Positions 13,826 to 13,826 of a stretch of 13,826 bases of DNA are shown piece after piece. The translations under genes and the position numbers were made by a program. Under the pieces are notes generated by a model that saw only the letters and a program-made list of their open reading frames with translations, did not search any database and was not told where the DNA came from. Position 1 is the stretch's first letter. Every line of letters starts with the position of its first letter. This DNA is from an uncultured Oscillospiraceae bacterium (lineage in GTDB: Bacteria > Bacillota > Clostridia > Oscillospirales > Oscillospiraceae), in assembly GCA_900763965.1 (NCBI GenBank), contig CAAFMG010000139.1, positions 1 through 13,826 of the forward strand, read 5' to 3'.

Positions 13826-13826
13826 C

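Noticed and set aside
1..13826. CRISPR arrays, insertion sequences, tRNA or rRNA genes, phage or defence modules
   Set aside because: I saw no regularly spaced repeats, transposase, RNA gene signatures or defence-type proteins; the region is a conserved housekeeping segment.

Overview
The window reads as an ordinary chromosomal segment of a Gram-positive, anaerobe-type bacterium. It most resembles Clostridia of the Oscillospirales/Ruminococcaceae kind. The evidence is a full-length PolC-type replicative polymerase (a Bacillota hallmark), the conserved pyrH-frr-uppS-cdsA-dxr-rseP-ispG-polC order, GC-rich codons with strong CTG/GCC preference, and sigma-A-like promoters with AGGAGG-type ribosome binding sites. 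The genus is inferred from style only. All ten genes lie on the + strand.

Positions 1-164 are an AT-rich upstream region with a good sigma-A-type promoter (96-124). Positions 165-10726 look like one eight-gene operon: UMP kinase and ribosome recycling factor (nucleotide supply and translation), UppS and CdsA (undecaprenyl and CDP-diacylglycerol lipids), Dxr and IspG (MEP isoprenoid pathway), RseP (intramembrane protease) and PolC (replication). Dxr and IspG supply the isoprenyl precursors that UppS elongates to the cell-wall lipid carrier. The frr-uppS gap (1470-1559) is the only internal gap with clear structure: a strong GC hairpin, further CUCCC/GGGAG-type segments and a TATAAT box. A strong intrinsic terminator (10772-10807) closes the operon.

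Positions 10808-12483 hold a spacer, a promoter and an AGCS-family sodium:alanine/glycine symporter. Positions 12484-13492 hold a separately promoted uridine phosphorylase ending in a long UUCG-capped terminator. Positions 13493-13826 contain no convincing gene. They hold several inverted repeats, a recurrent AAAACAG heptamer and, at the right edge, a likely promoter followed by a perfect 10-bp palindrome that may be an operator for an unseen downstream gene.

I do not see a novel multi-gene system. The observations most worth checking are a Ser-to-Cys change in the Dxr substrate-phosphate pocket, an altered uracil-recognition loop in the uridine phosphorylase, the structured frr-uppS leader, the unexplained tail region, and near-complete avoidance of TTA/CTA/TCA codons, which creates very long false antisense ORFs.
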